DNA from: Nitzschia sp. pyKryTriq1
Lineage: Eukaryota > Bacillariophyta > Bacillariophyceae > Bacillariales > Bacillariaceae
Direction of reading: 5' to 3'
Assembly: GCA_956465555.1 (NCBI GenBank)
Contig: OY101118.1
Coordinates: 2,005,751 to 2,069,750, forward strand
Length of the DNA stretch: 64,000 nt
How positions within the stretch are numbered: position 1 is the stretch's first letter; the number at the start of each line of letters is the position of its first letter. Positions 63,650 through 64,000 of this stretch are shown here, one piece after another. The translations under genes were made by a program, and so were the position numbers. The notes under the pieces are model-generated. The model saw only the letters and a program-made list of their open reading frames with translations. It searched no databases and was not told where the DNA came from.

Positions 63650-64000
63650 GTCGACTTTCTAACTAGACTAGTTTTTGTACCTGTATTAGCTTCCGATCTT
63701 CATCTTCTCTTAAAATACATGTGTGGGCCTATTGTGCTGTTTTCTGGTTGTTTCTGACTAAATACGTGTATCACAACGTGTACTGTACCGGTACCGGTAC
63801 ACGTACTGTACAGAGGGGAAGAATTTTTTGATAAATTCCGCGAGAGCGTTTGCTTTTTTGGCGTTGCATGGCTCTGCAGGAGCGCGCCGACCGAGCTGGC
63901 CCGCCGTTAATTTGCGCCCATGAATGTCGCAGTTACTTTCACACGACAACCACCCAAAAATTTCGAATGTCAACGACACGACTGATCAAATCATGGTACA
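63650..64000. other. Upstream region at window edge
   Basis: No gene is seen. A GTAC cluster lies at about 63779-63810, some 130 bases before the glycosyltransferase-like ATG on the minus strand. Sequence ends at the window edge. Confidence 0.5.

Noticed and set aside
1-64000. tRNA, rRNA or spliceosomal snRNA genes
   Set aside because: I looked for B-box (GGTTCGAATCC-like) and common snRNA words; the few hits, such as near 22785 and 24665, lie inside protein-coding genes. A covariance-model scan would be decisive.

Overview
The window is nuclear DNA of a eukaryotic microalga, most probably a diatom (inferred from content; no species is claimed). Genes are monocistronic, face both ways, and about half carry one to three short GT-AG introns (79-270 bp) that I could place by restoring protein homology across the splice. 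The mix fits a diatom: a heat-shock-factor gene, a bZIP factor, fungal-type elongation factor EF-3, a group II truncated haemoglobin, FG-GAP-like and LRR proteins of kinds common in diatoms, and a Ty1/copia fossil resembling the diatom CoDi groups. Nothing is prokaryotic in layout, and I saw no rRNA or tRNA gene and no CRISPR array.

Layout. 1-8.5 kb: bZIP factor, TM9SF nonaspanin, spliceosomal MFAP1, all on +. 8.6-18.1 kb, on -: a large membrane protein with FG-GAP-like repeats, cystathionine beta-synthase, allantoicase. 19.3-30.7 kb: a protein with two SUMO-interaction-like motifs, a ubiquitin-specific protease, a TPMT-like methyltransferase head-to-head with a truncated haemoglobin, an LRR protein head-to-head with a LanC-like protein, and a small membrane protein. 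31.7-41.3 kb: thioredoxin, a proteasome beta-3 subunit with a signal-peptide-like N-terminus, an HSF protein with two DNA-binding domains, a cysteine-free COX5b, an ASC-1/TRIP4 zinc-finger protein, an FAD monooxygenase. 42.5-50.9 kb: a TPR-like unknown, EF-3, a small acidic protein. 51.5-63.6 kb: a copia fossil, a flavin-reductase-like protein, a BTB protein, eIF3a, a type I membrane protein, a WD40 protein, a glycosyltransferase-like protein.

How genes relate. There are no operons. Several genes serve linked processes (eIF3a, EF-3 and ASC-1 in translation and ribosome rescue; USP, proteasome beta-3 and the SIM-bearing protein in ubiquitin/SUMO biology; thioredoxin, CBS and TPMT in sulfur/thiol chemistry), but nothing in the sequence shows that neighbours work together. 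Shared upstream regions (TPMT/globin, LRR/LANCL, eIF3a/membrane protein) may act as bidirectional promoters.

The strongest unexplained signal is in the gaps. Nearly every intergenic region longer than about 500 bp carries clusters of nested palindromes built from GTAC (GGTACC, ACCGGT and variants), and these clusters are absent from the coding sequences. A second palindrome family built on CTACTA/TAGTAG, and a short dispersed element with a TAG-rich tail seen near 33.8, 49.8 and 61.8 kb, add to this.
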